DNA of 64,000 bases from Curtobacterium sp. VKM Ac-2922 (GCF_022815645.1 NZ_JALGRO010000014.1:61377-125376); one strand, 5' to 3'. Counted from the first letter of the stretch, positions 56,076 through 64,000 are shown. Program-made: numbers and translations. The notes: generated by a model not told the origin, from the letters alone.

Positions 56076-57520
56076 TTCGTCTGTCCTCTCGGGTCGGCGA
56101 CAACGGTGAACCCCGTCAGCACACCGCCGCTGGAGGTCCCCGGCGTGAGGTTCTTGACGGAGGCCCCGCTCAGCAGGTTCAGGACGGTGCCGGTCAGGCT
56201 CGAGTAGAAGGTCAGGTTCCAGGTGCCGAACGGCAGCGCGAGCACCTGACTGCCGGACGACGACGTCGGGAACGTCAGCGTCGTCCCGGCGGAGCAGCCG
56301 GGGTCACCGGCGCCCGCGGTGGTCGCGGTCCTGGCGACCACGTAGGTGGAGCTGTTCAGGCCACCGACCTGCACGACGCCGGTCATGACGGGGAGCGGCG
56401 AGACCGATGCCGGCTGGCCCGGGGCCGTCCCCACCTGCTGGGGAGCGAGTCCGACCTGGTTCGCGGCGTTCGGGGTGCTCCACGCCGCCGGGTTCGGGCT
56501 GAGGCAACTGGACGCACCCGATGCCGAGCTGTAGGCGCCGGCGTACACGGCGTAGTTGCCGAAGGGGAACACGTTGACCGCTGTCTTCGTCGCGGACGTG
56601 ACGGTCGGCGTCGTCCCCCACGGCGTGATGACGTCCTGCCCTCCCCCGCCGGACGACAGTGTGGTCGGCATGCTCTGCGGCAGGGTCGCTCCGTACGTGG
56701 CGGCGTACTGCAGTGTCAACGACGACGCCTGGTCGTAGACGAAGGGCACGTAGGCACTCGCGCCGGCCACGACCGTCACCGGCGTCTGCTGCGCCGGCTG
56801 GTGCTGGTTCGTGTCGATGCCGCCCGTCTCCGACGCGGTGACGGTGTACGTCCCCTGTTGCACGTTCAGCGCGACGGCGCAGCCCTGCGCGTTCGTCGCG
56901 TCCGGCTGCACCGTGAGCGAGGCCCCTGTGCCGCCGGCGACCGGGGTCACCGTGACGGTCACGCCGGAGTTGCCGACGCCCGCCGCGGTCTTCACCGACA
57001 CGGTGATCGATCCGCTGCCCGGTGAGGTGACGGCGCTGGCCGGTGCGATGGCCGAGGTCATGGTCGTGGAGAGCGTGCTGTTCCGGCTCTTCCACGAGAC
57101 CGTCTCGACGACGCTCTTGTAGGCCAGGTACCCGCCGGTCGACGAACCGCACGCGTTGGTCGCTCCGGTGCTGTCGACCCAGTTGACGTCGCGCGTGATG
57201 GTGTACCCGACGCCGCCGATGGTCTTGGTCAAGGGTGCGTCGCCAGCGTTCGCCGGGATGCTCGTGACCTTCTGGATGCCGGTCGCCGACCCCGCGGCGG
57301 TCTGCCGGAGCCCGTCGATGTCCTGTGATGCGAGTGACACGGCAGTGGTCCGGCTGCGGCTCGACTGGCTGAGTGTCAGCGCGTTCACGATGCCGTAGGC
57401 GATCCCGACCGACATGATCGCGAAGACCATCATCGCGACCATCACCTCGACGACGGTGAAGCCCGCCTCGGACTCCGCGCGGTCGACGGGACGGAGGATC
57501 GTGGCGAGTCGTCGGATCAT
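56072..57520 (-). CDS. Minor prepilin, PilV-like, with carboxypeptidase-regulatory-like domain
   Basis: A 482-residue prepilin, far longer than the usual 130-200. The leader site is EAGFTVVEVMVAMMVFAIMSVG, cleaved before F and with Glu5. Residues about 170-265 form a beta-sandwich like CarboxypepD-regulatory folds (SITVSVKTAAGVGNSGVTVT, GTYTVTASETGG). A second beta-rich part follows (ALPFGTWNLTFYSS). The design suggests an adhesive tip pilin. ATG 57520 was chosen over GTG 57526 because GGAGG ends 5 bp before the ATG and overlaps the GTG. Confidence 0.85.
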   Translation of the reverse strand: MIRRLATILRPVDRAESEAGFTVVEVMVAMMVFAIMSVGIAYGIVNALTLSQSSRSRTTAVSLASQDIDGLRQTAAGSATGIQKVTSIPANAGDAPLTKTIGGVGYTITRDVNWVDSTGATNACGSSTGGYLAYKSVVETVSWKSRNSTLSTTMTSAIAPASAVTSPGSGSITVSVKTAAGVGNSGVTVTVTPVAGGTGASLTVQPDATNAQGCAVALNVQQGTYTVTASETGGIDTNQHQPAQQTPVTVVAGASAYVPFVYDQASSLTLQYAATYGATLPQSMPTTLSSGGGGQDVITPWGTTPTVTSATKTAVNVFPFGNYAVYAGAYSSASGASSCLSPNPAAWSTPNAANQVGLAPQQVGTAPGQPASVSPLPVMTGVVQVGGLNSSTYVVARTATTAGAGDPGCSAGTTLTFPTSSSGSQVLALPFGTWNLTFYSSLTGTVLNLLSGASVKNLTPGTSSGGVLTGFTVVADPRGQTK

Positions 57521-57562
57521 GGTCACCTCCGTGGCGTGGTCGGGTCGTCGGGCGGGCGGGTG

Positions 57563-57596
57563 AGCGGGGCAGCCGGAGTTCCCCGGCTGCCCCGCT
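57563..57596 (-). terminator. Stem-loop after the major pilin genes
   Basis: A perfect 14-bp stem (57563-57576 with 57583-57596) and 6-nt loop lies 17 bp past the pilin stop and 43 bp before the PilV-like start. It has no T-run. The position fits attenuation that keeps pilin far more abundant than the minor pilins. Confidence 0.65.
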
Positions 57597-57612
57597 GGCG
57601 GAGTGGGTCAGG

Positions 57613-58083
57613 TCAGGCGGTGACCGCGGTGCACTGCGACGGCTTCGTGCCCGTCACACCACCCGACTCAGTCGCGTAGTACGCCGTCGACGCCGAGCTG
57701 AACCCCGCGATGCAGAACGAGGTCGCGCTGATGTACTGGTAGTAGAGCGTCTTCGTGTTGGACGACAGGGTCATGCCCGCCGCTGCCCAGTCGGGGTCGG
57801 AGCCCGCGGCCGGAACAGCCGTCCAGCTGGTGCTGGTCGTCGGCAGGGCACCCTTGTTGGTCTGGATGCTGACGACCGCGGTCTTCAGGTTCGAGACGTC
57901 GGACTGCGTTGCCGAGTTCTTCGCGTTGTTCTGCACGCCGAGGTACACCGGGATCGCGATCGCGGCGAGGATGCCGATGATGATCACGACCACCAGCAGC
58001 TCGATCAGGGTGAAGCCGCGGTCGCCGCCGTCGCGGAGCTTGGCGCGTCGCTCGTCGAGCGAGGCGAGGAAGTTGAACGTCAT
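57613..58083 (-). CDS. pilA: Type IV major pilin, copy 1
   Basis: A 156-residue prepilin. The leader ends DGGDRG, followed by FTLIELLVVVIIIGILAAIA with Glu5, the PilD substrate signature. The N-terminal helix continues to about residue 70. The outer domain has two cysteines (SFCIAG and PSQCTA) placed like a pilin D-loop disulfide. DNA for the helix is identical over 124 bp with the neighbouring copy. Which copy is the main shaft pilin cannot be read. Confidence 0.92.
   Translation of the reverse strand: MTFNFLASLDERRAKLRDGGDRGFTLIELLVVVIIIGILAAIAIPVYLGVQNNAKNSATQSDVSNLKTAVVSIQTNKGALPTTSTSWTAVPAAGSDPDWAAAGMTLSSNTKTLYYQYISATSFCIAGFSSASTAYYATESGGVTGTKPSQCTAVTA
57872..57995. repeat. 124-bp perfect repeat shared by the two pilin genes (first copy)
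   Basis: Bases 57872-57995 are identical to 58372-58495, exactly 500 bp apart, including all wobble positions. They encode the pilin N-terminal helix. Beyond the repeat, identity continues with only two changes to the end of the FTLIE region. Confidence 0.95.
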
Positions 58084-58115
58084 GGTGCTTCGGTCCTTCA
58101 GGTGTGGTGGTCGGG

Positions 58116-58583
58116 TCAGGAGATCGTGCAGGGGGTGGTGGACACGCCGCTGGTGGAGGTGGCGTAGAACTTCGAGCTCGCGCCGGTGCCGCTGGTGCTG
58201 ATGCCGGCGATGCAGAAGTCACCGTTCGACCCGACCGGGGCGTAGTTGATCGAGGTGGTGTTCGCACTGACGGTGGCTCCGGCATCGGCGAACCCGGCCG
58301 GCAGACCGCTGGTCGCCGTGACCGCAGCGGCGAACTTGGTGGGCAACGACCCCGTGTTCGTCTGCAGGCTCACGACCGCGGTCTTCAGGTTCGAGACGTC
58401 GGACTGCGTTGCCGAGTTCTTCGCGTTGTTCTGCACGCCGAGGTACACCGGGATCGCGATCGCGGCGAGGATGCCGATGATGATCACGACCACCAACAAC
58501 TCGATCAGGGTGAAGCCCTTCTCGTTGTCGACGGTGGCTGCATTGCGGCGAGCATTCAGCTTGCCCATGATCTGGAAGTACAT
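58116..58583 (-). CDS. Type IV major pilin, copy 2
   Basis: A 155-residue prepilin. The leader ends VDNEKG, before the same FTLIELLVVVIIIGILAAIA helix. The outer half diverges from copy 1 but keeps the two cysteines (DFCIAG and TTPCTIS). ATG 58583 was preferred to ATG 58592 because AAGGA lies 9 bp before the former and overlaps the latter. It is the first gene after the terminator that follows pilC. Confidence 0.9.
   Translation of the reverse strand: MYFQIMGKLNARRNAATVDNEKGFTLIELLVVVIIIGILAAIAIPVYLGVQNNAKNSATQSDVSNLKTAVVSLQTNTGSLPTKFAAAVTATSGLPAGFADAGATVSANTTSINYAPVGSNGDFCIAGISTSGTGASSKFYATSTSGVSTTPCTIS
58372..58495. repeat. 124-bp perfect repeat shared by the two pilin genes (second copy)
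   Basis: This is the partner of 57872-57995, in the same orientation. The pair could recombine and delete or fuse the genes. Confidence 0.95.
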
Positions 58584-58673
58584 TCTTGTCATTCCTTAGG
58601 AATCTCTGGAGATGGGTCGGGCTGCGCTTCGCCGCCGCGTCGAGCGTATTCGCAGGACATTCCCGTGCGTCAT

Positions 58674-58752
58674 CCCGAGAACGGGGGTGATCGATACACA
58701 AAACGCCCCCAGTCCGGGGGCGAATTGCGCGTCGGCGTCCCCCGTTCTCGGG
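58674..58752 (-). terminator. Rho-independent terminator after pilC, nested inside a 14-bp inverted repeat
   Basis: The inner stem CGCCCCC/GGGGGCG (58704-58710, 58716-58722) is followed on the minus strand by TTTT (58700-58703), a textbook terminator. It is enclosed by CCCGAGAACGGGGG (58674-58687) and its exact complement (58739-58752). It separates pilB-pilT-pilC from the pilin genes. Confidence 0.85.
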
Positions 58753-58765
58753 GTGGACAGCAGGC

Positions 58766-59995
58766 TCAGTGCTGCTGGATCGCGTTCGTGATGTCGAAGA
58801 TCGGCAGGTACAGCGCGACGATCATCCCGCCCACCACCACGCCGAGGAAGGCGATGAGGAGCGGCTCGATGAGCGACGTGAGCGCCTCGGTCGTGGCCTC
58901 GACCTCAGCGTCGTAGAACACCGCGATCTTCTCGAGCATGATCTCCATCGATCCGGCGTCCTCACCCACTGCAACCATCTGCGACACCATTTGCGGGAAG
59001 ACACTCTCGCGCTGCAGTGGCCCATTGATCGAATCACCCTTGCGAACGGATTCCGCGACGCGTTCGAGGGCTTTCTGGACGACGAAGTTGTTCGACACCT
59101 GTCCGACGATCTGCAATGCCTGCAGAATGGGTACGCCGGCGCCGATCATGTTCGAGAAGTTCCGCGCGAACCGTGCGATGACGATCTTGCGGTTGAGCGC
59201 CCCGAACACCGGCATCCGCAACATGAGCGGATCGAGGACGGCGCGCACACGGTCGGTGTTCTTCCGCGCGCGGTACCACAACCACACGACGACCGCGATG
59301 ACGGCCAGGACCGGCGCGAGCCACACCATGGCGTGCGACAGCACGACGAGGAACTGGGTCGGCAAGGGGAGTTCGCTGCCGAGCCCGGCGAACATCTTCG
59401 AGAAGATCGGCACGATGAAAATGAGCATCACCACGACACTGACCAGGGACATGACCAGCACGACCACCGGGTAGGTCATCGCGGACTTGATGGTCGTCCG
59501 GAGCTTGTGTTCCTTCTCGAAGTTCGTGGCGATCGAGTCCATCGCTTTGTCGAGGAAGCCGCCGGTCTCCCCCGCGCGGATCATGTTGATCATGATCGGC
59601 GGGAAGTCGACCGGGTACTTGGCGACCGCGTCGGACAGGGAGACGCCCTGCTCGACCTCGTCGCGCACCTTGCCCAGGATGTCCTTGAGCTTCTTGCTCT
59701 CGGTCTGCTCCGCGAGGATGGTCAGCGCCTTGAGCAGGGACAACCCGGACGACAGCATCGTCGACGCCTGCCGCGCCATGATGGCCAGGTCCTTCAGCCC
59801 GACGCCCTTCTCGAACCCGGGGATCTTGATCTCGGTCTGCAGCCCCGTGCCGGCCTTGGCCTCGGTGATGGCGATCGGCGAGACCCCCATCGTGCGCAGC
59901 CGCTGCACGACGGCGCCTTCGGACGCGGCGTCGAGCCGGCCCTTGACGAGCTTGCCGCCACCGTCGCGGCCGCGGTAGTCGAACGCGAGTGACAT
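58766..59995 (-). CDS. pilC: Type IV pilus inner-membrane platform protein PilC
   Basis: A 409-residue type II secretion F-domain protein. It has two repeated cytoplasmic F domains and three membrane helices (VVVLVMSLVSVVVMLIFIVPI, MVWLAPVLAVIAVVVWLW, LLIAFLGVVVGGMIVALYLPI). LSSGLSLLKAL and GAGVPILQALQIVG are the paired F-domain signatures. It anchors the PilB and PilT motors. The start shares a base with the pilT stop. Confidence 0.97.
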   Translation of the reverse strand: MSLAFDYRGRDGGGKLVKGRLDAASEGAVVQRLRTMGVSPIAITEAKAGTGLQTEIKIPGFEKGVGLKDLAIMARQASTMLSSGLSLLKALTILAEQTESKKLKDILGKVRDEVEQGVSLSDAVAKYPVDFPPIMINMIRAGETGGFLDKAMDSIATNFEKEHKLRTTIKSAMTYPVVVLVMSLVSVVVMLIFIVPIFSKMFAGLGSELPLPTQFLVVLSHAMVWLAPVLAVIAVVVWLWYRARKNTDRVRAVLDPLMLRMPVFGALNRKIVIARFARNFSNMIGAGVPILQALQIVGQVSNNFVVQKALERVAESVRKGDSINGPLQRESVFPQMVSQMVAVGEDAGSMEIMLEKIAVFYDAEVEATTEALTSLIEPLLIAFLGVVVGGMIVALYLPIFDITNAIQQH

Positions 59996-61575
59996 CAGTG
60001 GCCTCCGGAGAACTTGTCGCCGAAGTCGATCTCGCTCGCGGCGATGGCCGCGGCGGACGAGTCGGACGGGGACTCGACGCGCTGCACGAGCCGGTCGAAC
60101 CCTTCGTGGTCGTGGACCTTCTCCATCGCTGCGGCACGGGTGACGGTGCCGACGTTGACGAGTTCGGCGAGGTCCTGGTCCATCGTGTGCATGCCGAGGT
60201 CGCGGCCCGCCTGCATGGCCGAGGTGATCTGGTACGTCTTGCCCTCGCGGATCAGGTTGCCGATCGCGGGCGTCGTGGTCATGATCTCGGTCGCCACGAC
60301 CCGTCCCGAGCCGGTCGCCTTCGGCACGAGGGTCTGGCAGACGACCCCTTCGAGTGTCGACGCCAGCTGCGTGCGGATCTGCCCCTGCTGGTGCGGCGGG
60401 AAGACGTCGATGACGCGGTCGATCGTGCCGGGGGCGCTCTGGGTGTGCAGGGTCGCGAACACCAGGTGCCCGGTCTCGGCTGCGGTGAGGGCGACGGAGA
60501 TCGTCTCGAGGTCGCGGAGCTCGCCGATCAGGATGACGTCGGGGTCCTGGCGCAGCACGTGCTTGAGCGCCTTGGCGAAGGAGTGGGTGTCGGCGCCGAC
60601 CTCGCGCTGGTTGATGATCGCCTTCTTGTGGTCGTGCATGAACTCGATCGGGTCCTCGACCGTCACGATGTGGTCGGCACGGGTCTCGTTGACCAGGTCG
60701 ATGAGCGCGGCGAGAGTGGTCGACTTGCCGGAGCCGGTGGGGCCGGTGACGAGCACGAGTCCGCGCGGGAGCTTGGCGAAGTCGCCGACGTGCGCGGGGA
60801 TGCCGAGCTGCTTGAGCGTCTTGATCCTGGTGGGGATGATGCGGAACGCCGCGCCCCAGTTTCCGCGCTGCTGGTAGTAGTTCACGCGGAACCGGTACTC
60901 CGGCGACAGCGAGTACGCGAAGTCGAGTTCCTGCTCGTGCTCGAACTGCCCGGCCTGTTCGACCGACATCAGGGTCTTCAGCGCCGCCACGACCTTGTTC
61001 CGTGCCCAGGGGCCGCCGGGCACCGCGGGCCGCAGCGAGCCGTCGACGCGGACGGTGGGCGGCGCATCGGCCGTGACGTGCAGGTCGGAAGCGCCCTGGT
61101 ACACGACCTGCGCGAGTGCCGTGATCAGGTCGGGGTCGGCGACCTCGCGAGCGTGGCGGGTGAACTCGATCTCCTGCACGTCGACGGCAGCGACGGACAC
61201 AGCTTCGGCGGCGACGGCCGACACAGTACCGGCGGCGACGGCCACGCCACCGGGGGTGGTGGGCAGACGCTGCGGCGGCGCTTCGGCGTACCCGTACGCA
61301 GCCGTCGCAGGCGGCACCACCGCGGACGGAGTGGCAGGCGCAGCCGACGGTGCGGGCCATCCGGCCATGTCGTCGGTCAGGTCGTAGACGGGCACGGCCG
61401 GAGCCGTCGCAGGCGCCGCGCCGGTCGGAGCGGCAGCCGCGAACGGCTGCGCACCGCCAGCTGCCTGCGCCAGCCGGGCAGCGCGGCGCCCACCGACCTC
61501 GGTGCCAGGGCTCCCGGGGTGCCAGCCGGCGATCGGCTCGTTGGCGTCGGTGATGTCGTAGACGGAGTCGGTCAT
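59995..61575 (-). CDS. pilT: Type IV pilus retraction ATPase PilT with long N-terminal extension
   Basis: A 526-residue hexameric ATPase. The catalytic part (about 150-490) has Walker A GPTGSGKSTT, the Asp box VTVEDPIEF, Walker B ILIGELRDLETI, the His box GHLVFATLHTQ and the PilT-type AIGNLIREGK motif. About 150 N-terminal residues are an A/P-rich linker with two copies of a short motif, VYDITDANEPIAGW (5-18) and VYDLTDDMAGW. Standard PilT is 340-370 residues. Its presence implies retractile pili. Confidence 0.93.
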   Translation of the reverse strand: MTDSVYDITDANEPIAGWHPGSPGTEVGGRRAARLAQAAGGAQPFAAAAPTGAAPATAPAVPVYDLTDDMAGWPAPSAAPATPSAVVPPATAAYGYAEAPPQRLPTTPGGVAVAAGTVSAVAAEAVSVAAVDVQEIEFTRHAREVADPDLITALAQVVYQGASDLHVTADAPPTVRVDGSLRPAVPGGPWARNKVVAALKTLMSVEQAGQFEHEQELDFAYSLSPEYRFRVNYYQQRGNWGAAFRIIPTRIKTLKQLGIPAHVGDFAKLPRGLVLVTGPTGSGKSTTLAALIDLVNETRADHIVTVEDPIEFMHDHKKAIINQREVGADTHSFAKALKHVLRQDPDVILIGELRDLETISVALTAAETGHLVFATLHTQSAPGTIDRVIDVFPPHQQGQIRTQLASTLEGVVCQTLVPKATGSGRVVATEIMTTTPAIGNLIREGKTYQITSAMQAGRDLGMHTMDQDLAELVNVGTVTRAAAMEKVHDHEGFDRLVQRVESPSDSSAAAIAASEIDFGDKFSGGH

Positions 61576-61590
61576 CGTTGTCTCCTCGGC

Positions 61591-63258
61591 CTACGCCACC
61601 ACGCGCAGGATCTCGTCGATGCTCGTGAGACCGAGCTTCACTTTCTCCCACCCGTCCTGACGGAGGGTGAGCATGCCCTGGTCCTGCGCGACGCGGCTGA
61701 TCTCGGCGCTCGAGGCCCGGGCGACGGCGAGCCGCTCGATCTCCTCGGTCACGGTCATGACCTCGTGCAGGGCGATGCGGCCGCGGTACCCGGTGTTCGA
61801 GCACACCGCGCAGCCGATCGGTGCGGAGAACGCCGGCACCGGAGCGTCGGCGCTGCTGATGAACCCGAGCGCCGCCAGCTGCGACGGTTCGTACACGGCG
61901 GGGGCCTTGCAGCGGTCGCAGAGCTTGCGTGCCAGACGCTGGGCGACCACGCAGTCGAGCGCGGAGCCGACCAGGAACGGCTCGATGTCCATCTCGGTCA
62001 GACGGGTGATCGCGGACGGCGCGTCGTTGGTGTGCAGGGTCGACAGCACGAGGTGGCCGGTGAGCGAGGCCTCGATCGCGATCTGCGCGGTCTCGTGGTC
62101 GCGGATCTCGCCGAGCAGGACGACGTCGGGGTCGGAACGCAGGATCGACCGGAGGGCCGAGGCGAAGGTCAGGCCGGCCTTCGGGTTCACCTGCACCTGG
62201 TTGACACCCGCCATCCGGTACTCGACCGGGTCCTCGACGGTGATGACGTTGATCTCGGGACGGGCGACGGCGTTGAGCGTCGTGTAGAGCGTGGTCGACT
62301 TGCCCGAGCCGGTGGGTCCGGTGACCAGGATCATGCCGTAGGGCTTGGAGTAGGACCGCTGGTACGCCCGGGCGTTCTGTTCGAGCAGGTTGAGGTCGGA
62401 CAGGGTCAGCGACGTGTTGGTGTTGTCGAGGATGCGCATGACGACCTTCTCGCCCCACACCGTCGGCAGCGTGGCCACCCGGAGGTCGATCTGGCGTCCG
62501 CCGTGCCGGACCGACATGCGGCCGTCCTGCGGCTTGCGTCGTTCGGCGATGTCGATGTCACTCATGATCTTGAGCCGGCTGATCACGCCGTTCTGGATGT
62601 TCTTGGGCGCCGGTGCCATCTCGTGCAGCACGCCGTCGATGCGGTAGCGCACCCGGACCTCGTGCTCGCCGGGCTCGATGTGGATGTCGGAGGCGTGGTC
62701 CTGGATGGCCTGCGACACGAGCAGGTTCACGAAGCGGACGATCGGGACGTCGTCGAGCGACCCCTCGGAGATGTCGGCCTGCTGGGTGGCGGCGGACGCG
62801 GTCTCTTCGAGCGAGGTGGTCAGGTCGCTGAGTTCGTCGTCGGCGCGCAGGTACCGGTCGAGCGCCGCGACCATGTCGCGCTCGTCGACCTGCAGGGGCT
62901 TGATCGCCCGGCCGCACGCCGCACGCGCGTCGTCGATCGCGAGCACGTTGGACGGGTTCACCATCGCCAGGACGAGCACGTCGCCCTCGAACCCGACCCC
63001 GAGCACCCCGTGCCGACGGCAGAGCGCCGCGGGCAGGATCGAGACCGCGGTGCCGTCGACCGGGTAGTCGGTCAGCGGGACCGTCTTGGAGTTGTTCGAC
63101 GCCGCCCGGGCGGTGATGAACTGCGCTTCGCTCACGACCCCACGGTCGACCAGCGTCCGGATGGACCGTTCGTCGATCTCCTCGTCGCCGGTGAGCGCGT
63201 CGAGGTGTTCGATCGGGAGGGCTCCGTTGAGGATCAGGATCTCGGAGAGCGTCGCCAT
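61591..63258 (-). CDS. pilB: Type IV pilus extension ATPase PilB
   Basis: A 555-residue GspE/PilB ATPase. An N-terminal MshEN-type domain precedes SDIHIEPGEHEVRVRYRIDG. Walker A is GPTGSGKSTTLYTTL, Walker B LLGEIRDHETAQ and the His box STLHTNDAPSA. Four cysteines (CDRCKAP and GCAVCSNTGYRG) form the zinc site typical of GspE/PilB and absent from PilT. It is the first gene of the pilus locus. Confidence 0.97.
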   Translation of the reverse strand: MATLSEILILNGALPIEHLDALTGDEEIDERSIRTLVDRGVVSEAQFITARAASNNSKTVPLTDYPVDGTAVSILPAALCRRHGVLGVGFEGDVLVLAMVNPSNVLAIDDARAACGRAIKPLQVDERDMVAALDRYLRADDELSDLTTSLEETASAATQQADISEGSLDDVPIVRFVNLLVSQAIQDHASDIHIEPGEHEVRVRYRIDGVLHEMAPAPKNIQNGVISRLKIMSDIDIAERRKPQDGRMSVRHGGRQIDLRVATLPTVWGEKVVMRILDNTNTSLTLSDLNLLEQNARAYQRSYSKPYGMILVTGPTGSGKSTTLYTTLNAVARPEINVITVEDPVEYRMAGVNQVQVNPKAGLTFASALRSILRSDPDVVLLGEIRDHETAQIAIEASLTGHLVLSTLHTNDAPSAITRLTEMDIEPFLVGSALDCVVAQRLARKLCDRCKAPAVYEPSQLAALGFISSADAPVPAFSAPIGCAVCSNTGYRGRIALHEVMTVTEEIERLAVARASSAEISRVAQDQGMLTLRQDGWEKVKLGLTSIDEILRVVA

Positions 63259-63503
63259 GGGCCTCGGAGCCTCCTTCTGGGTCGCGTCAGGGCGTGTACC
63301 GCGCCGAGCTTCGGGTTCGACGCCTGACCACGCTACGGCCGGGACCAGTCGGCCCCGCAGTCCCAGAATGAGGGGGCGGAGGGGTCAGGGCCCACCCAGA
63401 ACAGGGGTCGGTGGACAACCCCCCGCTTACTGGGATCGTGGAGGAAGCGCGAGCCGACAGGAATCCCCTCGACGCGGACGGCGCGCGCGGGCCATGATGA
63501 GCC
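63259..63503. promoter_or_regulatory. Divergent promoter region between pilB and the VOC gene
   Basis: This 245-bp region must hold the promoter of the pilus locus. No near-consensus -35/-10 pair was found on either strand. TTCTGGG occurs twice on the minus strand, near 63362-63368 and 63396-63403, and CTGGGAT once on the plus strand near 63431. These may be regulator sites; support is weak. Confidence 0.3.
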
Positions 63504-63902
63504 ATGGACATCACGAGCGTGACCGTGGGGCTGCCCGTCACCGACATCGAAGCGTCCTGCCTGTGGTACGGCGCAGTGTTCGAGCGCCTGGACCCCGACC
63601 TCGAGCCCGCAGCCGGCATCGCCGAGTACGAGATCGGCGGGATCTGGATCCAGCTGGTCGAGGACCCCGACGCCGAGGAGAACCCGGTGGTCGTCCGCTT
63701 CGGGGTGGACGACGTCGTCGCGCAGCACACCCGGATCGCCGCGCTCGGCATCGACGTCGGCGCCATCGAACGCGTCGACGGCGCCGTGGACTGGTTCGAC
63801 GTGCACGACCCCGACGGCAACGTCCTGAGCCTGTACTCGCTGGTCGACGAGACCGGACGCGGATCGGGTGGTCGCGACAGCGACGCGGGTCGCGCGGTCT
63901 AG
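63504..63902 (+). CDS. VOC family (glyoxalase/dioxygenase-like) protein
   Basis: A 132-residue vicinal-oxygen-chelate fold protein. VGLPVTDIEASCLWYGAVF and the end VDWFDVHDPDGNVLSLYSL are typical of the two beta-alpha-beta modules. The usual metal-binding His near the start is not obvious, so catalysis is uncertain. The last 16 residues (GRGSGGRDSDAGRAV) are a loose tail. It is divergent from pilB. Confidence 0.85.
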   Translation: MDITSVTVGLPVTDIEASCLWYGAVFERLDPDLEPAAGIAEYEIGGIWIQLVEDPDAEENPVVVRFGVDDVVAQHTRIAALGIDVGAIERVDGAVDWFDVHDPDGNVLSLYSLVDETGRGSGGRDSDAGRAV

Positions 63903-63909
63903 CCGACCG

Positions 63910-63976
<67 letters not shown>

Positions 63977-64000
63977 GAGGCGCGGTGCCAGCTGGCACCG
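63977..64000. repeat. Partial palindromic repeat cut by the window end
   Basis: The core GGTGCCAGCTGGCACC is identical to the core of the palindrome at 10944-10991. The left arm GGAGGCGC is present and the right arm is outside the window. It is probably the terminator of the VOC gene. Confidence 0.65.

Overview
The window is high-GC actinobacterial chromosome, almost certainly from the family Microbacteriaceae and plausibly Curtobacterium or a close relative. The evidence is the gene order, the many GTG and TTG starts, the dense ATGA/GTGA/TTGA stop-start overlaps, the ribosomal protein sequences, and the absence of rpsD and rpsN from the ribosomal clusters. The genus is an inference from general resemblance, not a database result. 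Most genes lie on the minus strand. No tRNA, rRNA, CRISPR array, insertion sequence or prophage was seen.

Left part (1-22.3 kb). A truncated LuxR-type response regulator converges on a minus-strand cell-wall chain that reads glmS - acpS - alr - alr-like - tsaE, with two alanine-racemase-family genes in tandem. A divergent ATPase with a likely leaderless promoter, a glutathione peroxidase and coaA follow on the plus strand. Then come glmM-rpsI-rplM, a large wall-anchored extracellular nuclease behind a PHO-box-like promoter, a metallo-beta-lactamase-fold hydrolase overlapping truA, and an ABC exporter pair. The exporter promoter carries three 11-bp-phased repeats of the kind bound by SARP regulators, and an AfsR-like SARP gene lies tail-to-tail with it, preceded by a FUSC membrane protein gene.

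Ribosomal part (22.2-47.3 kb, minus strand). Transcription order is rpsL-rpsG-fusA-tuf (str), then rpsJ-rplC-rplD-rplW-rplB-rpsS-rplV-rpsC-rplP-rpmC-rpsQ (S10), rplN-rplX-rplE-rpsH-rplF-rplR-rpsE-rpmD-rplO-secY-adk-map (spc), and infA-rpmJ-rpsM-rpsK-rpoA-rplQ (alpha). A plus-strand LCP-family wall gene sits between map and infA. Between the str and S10 clusters are a topoisomerase IB gene, a small MT0933-like antitoxin-type gene and a DarT-like (DUF4433) gene with no visible DarG partner. Convincing promoters are readable upstream of infA and rpsL. Several spacers hold strong stem-loops.

Right part (47.4-64 kb). Three membrane proteins of unknown function precede a complete monoderm type IV pilus locus on the minus strand: pilB-pilT-pilC, a terminator, two near-duplicate major pilins, three minor-pilin-type genes (one very large, one with a carboxypeptidase-regulatory-like domain), pilD, pilM, pilN and pilO. 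A plus-strand VOC protein gene, a 59-bp CAGA microsatellite and a truncated palindromic repeat end the window.
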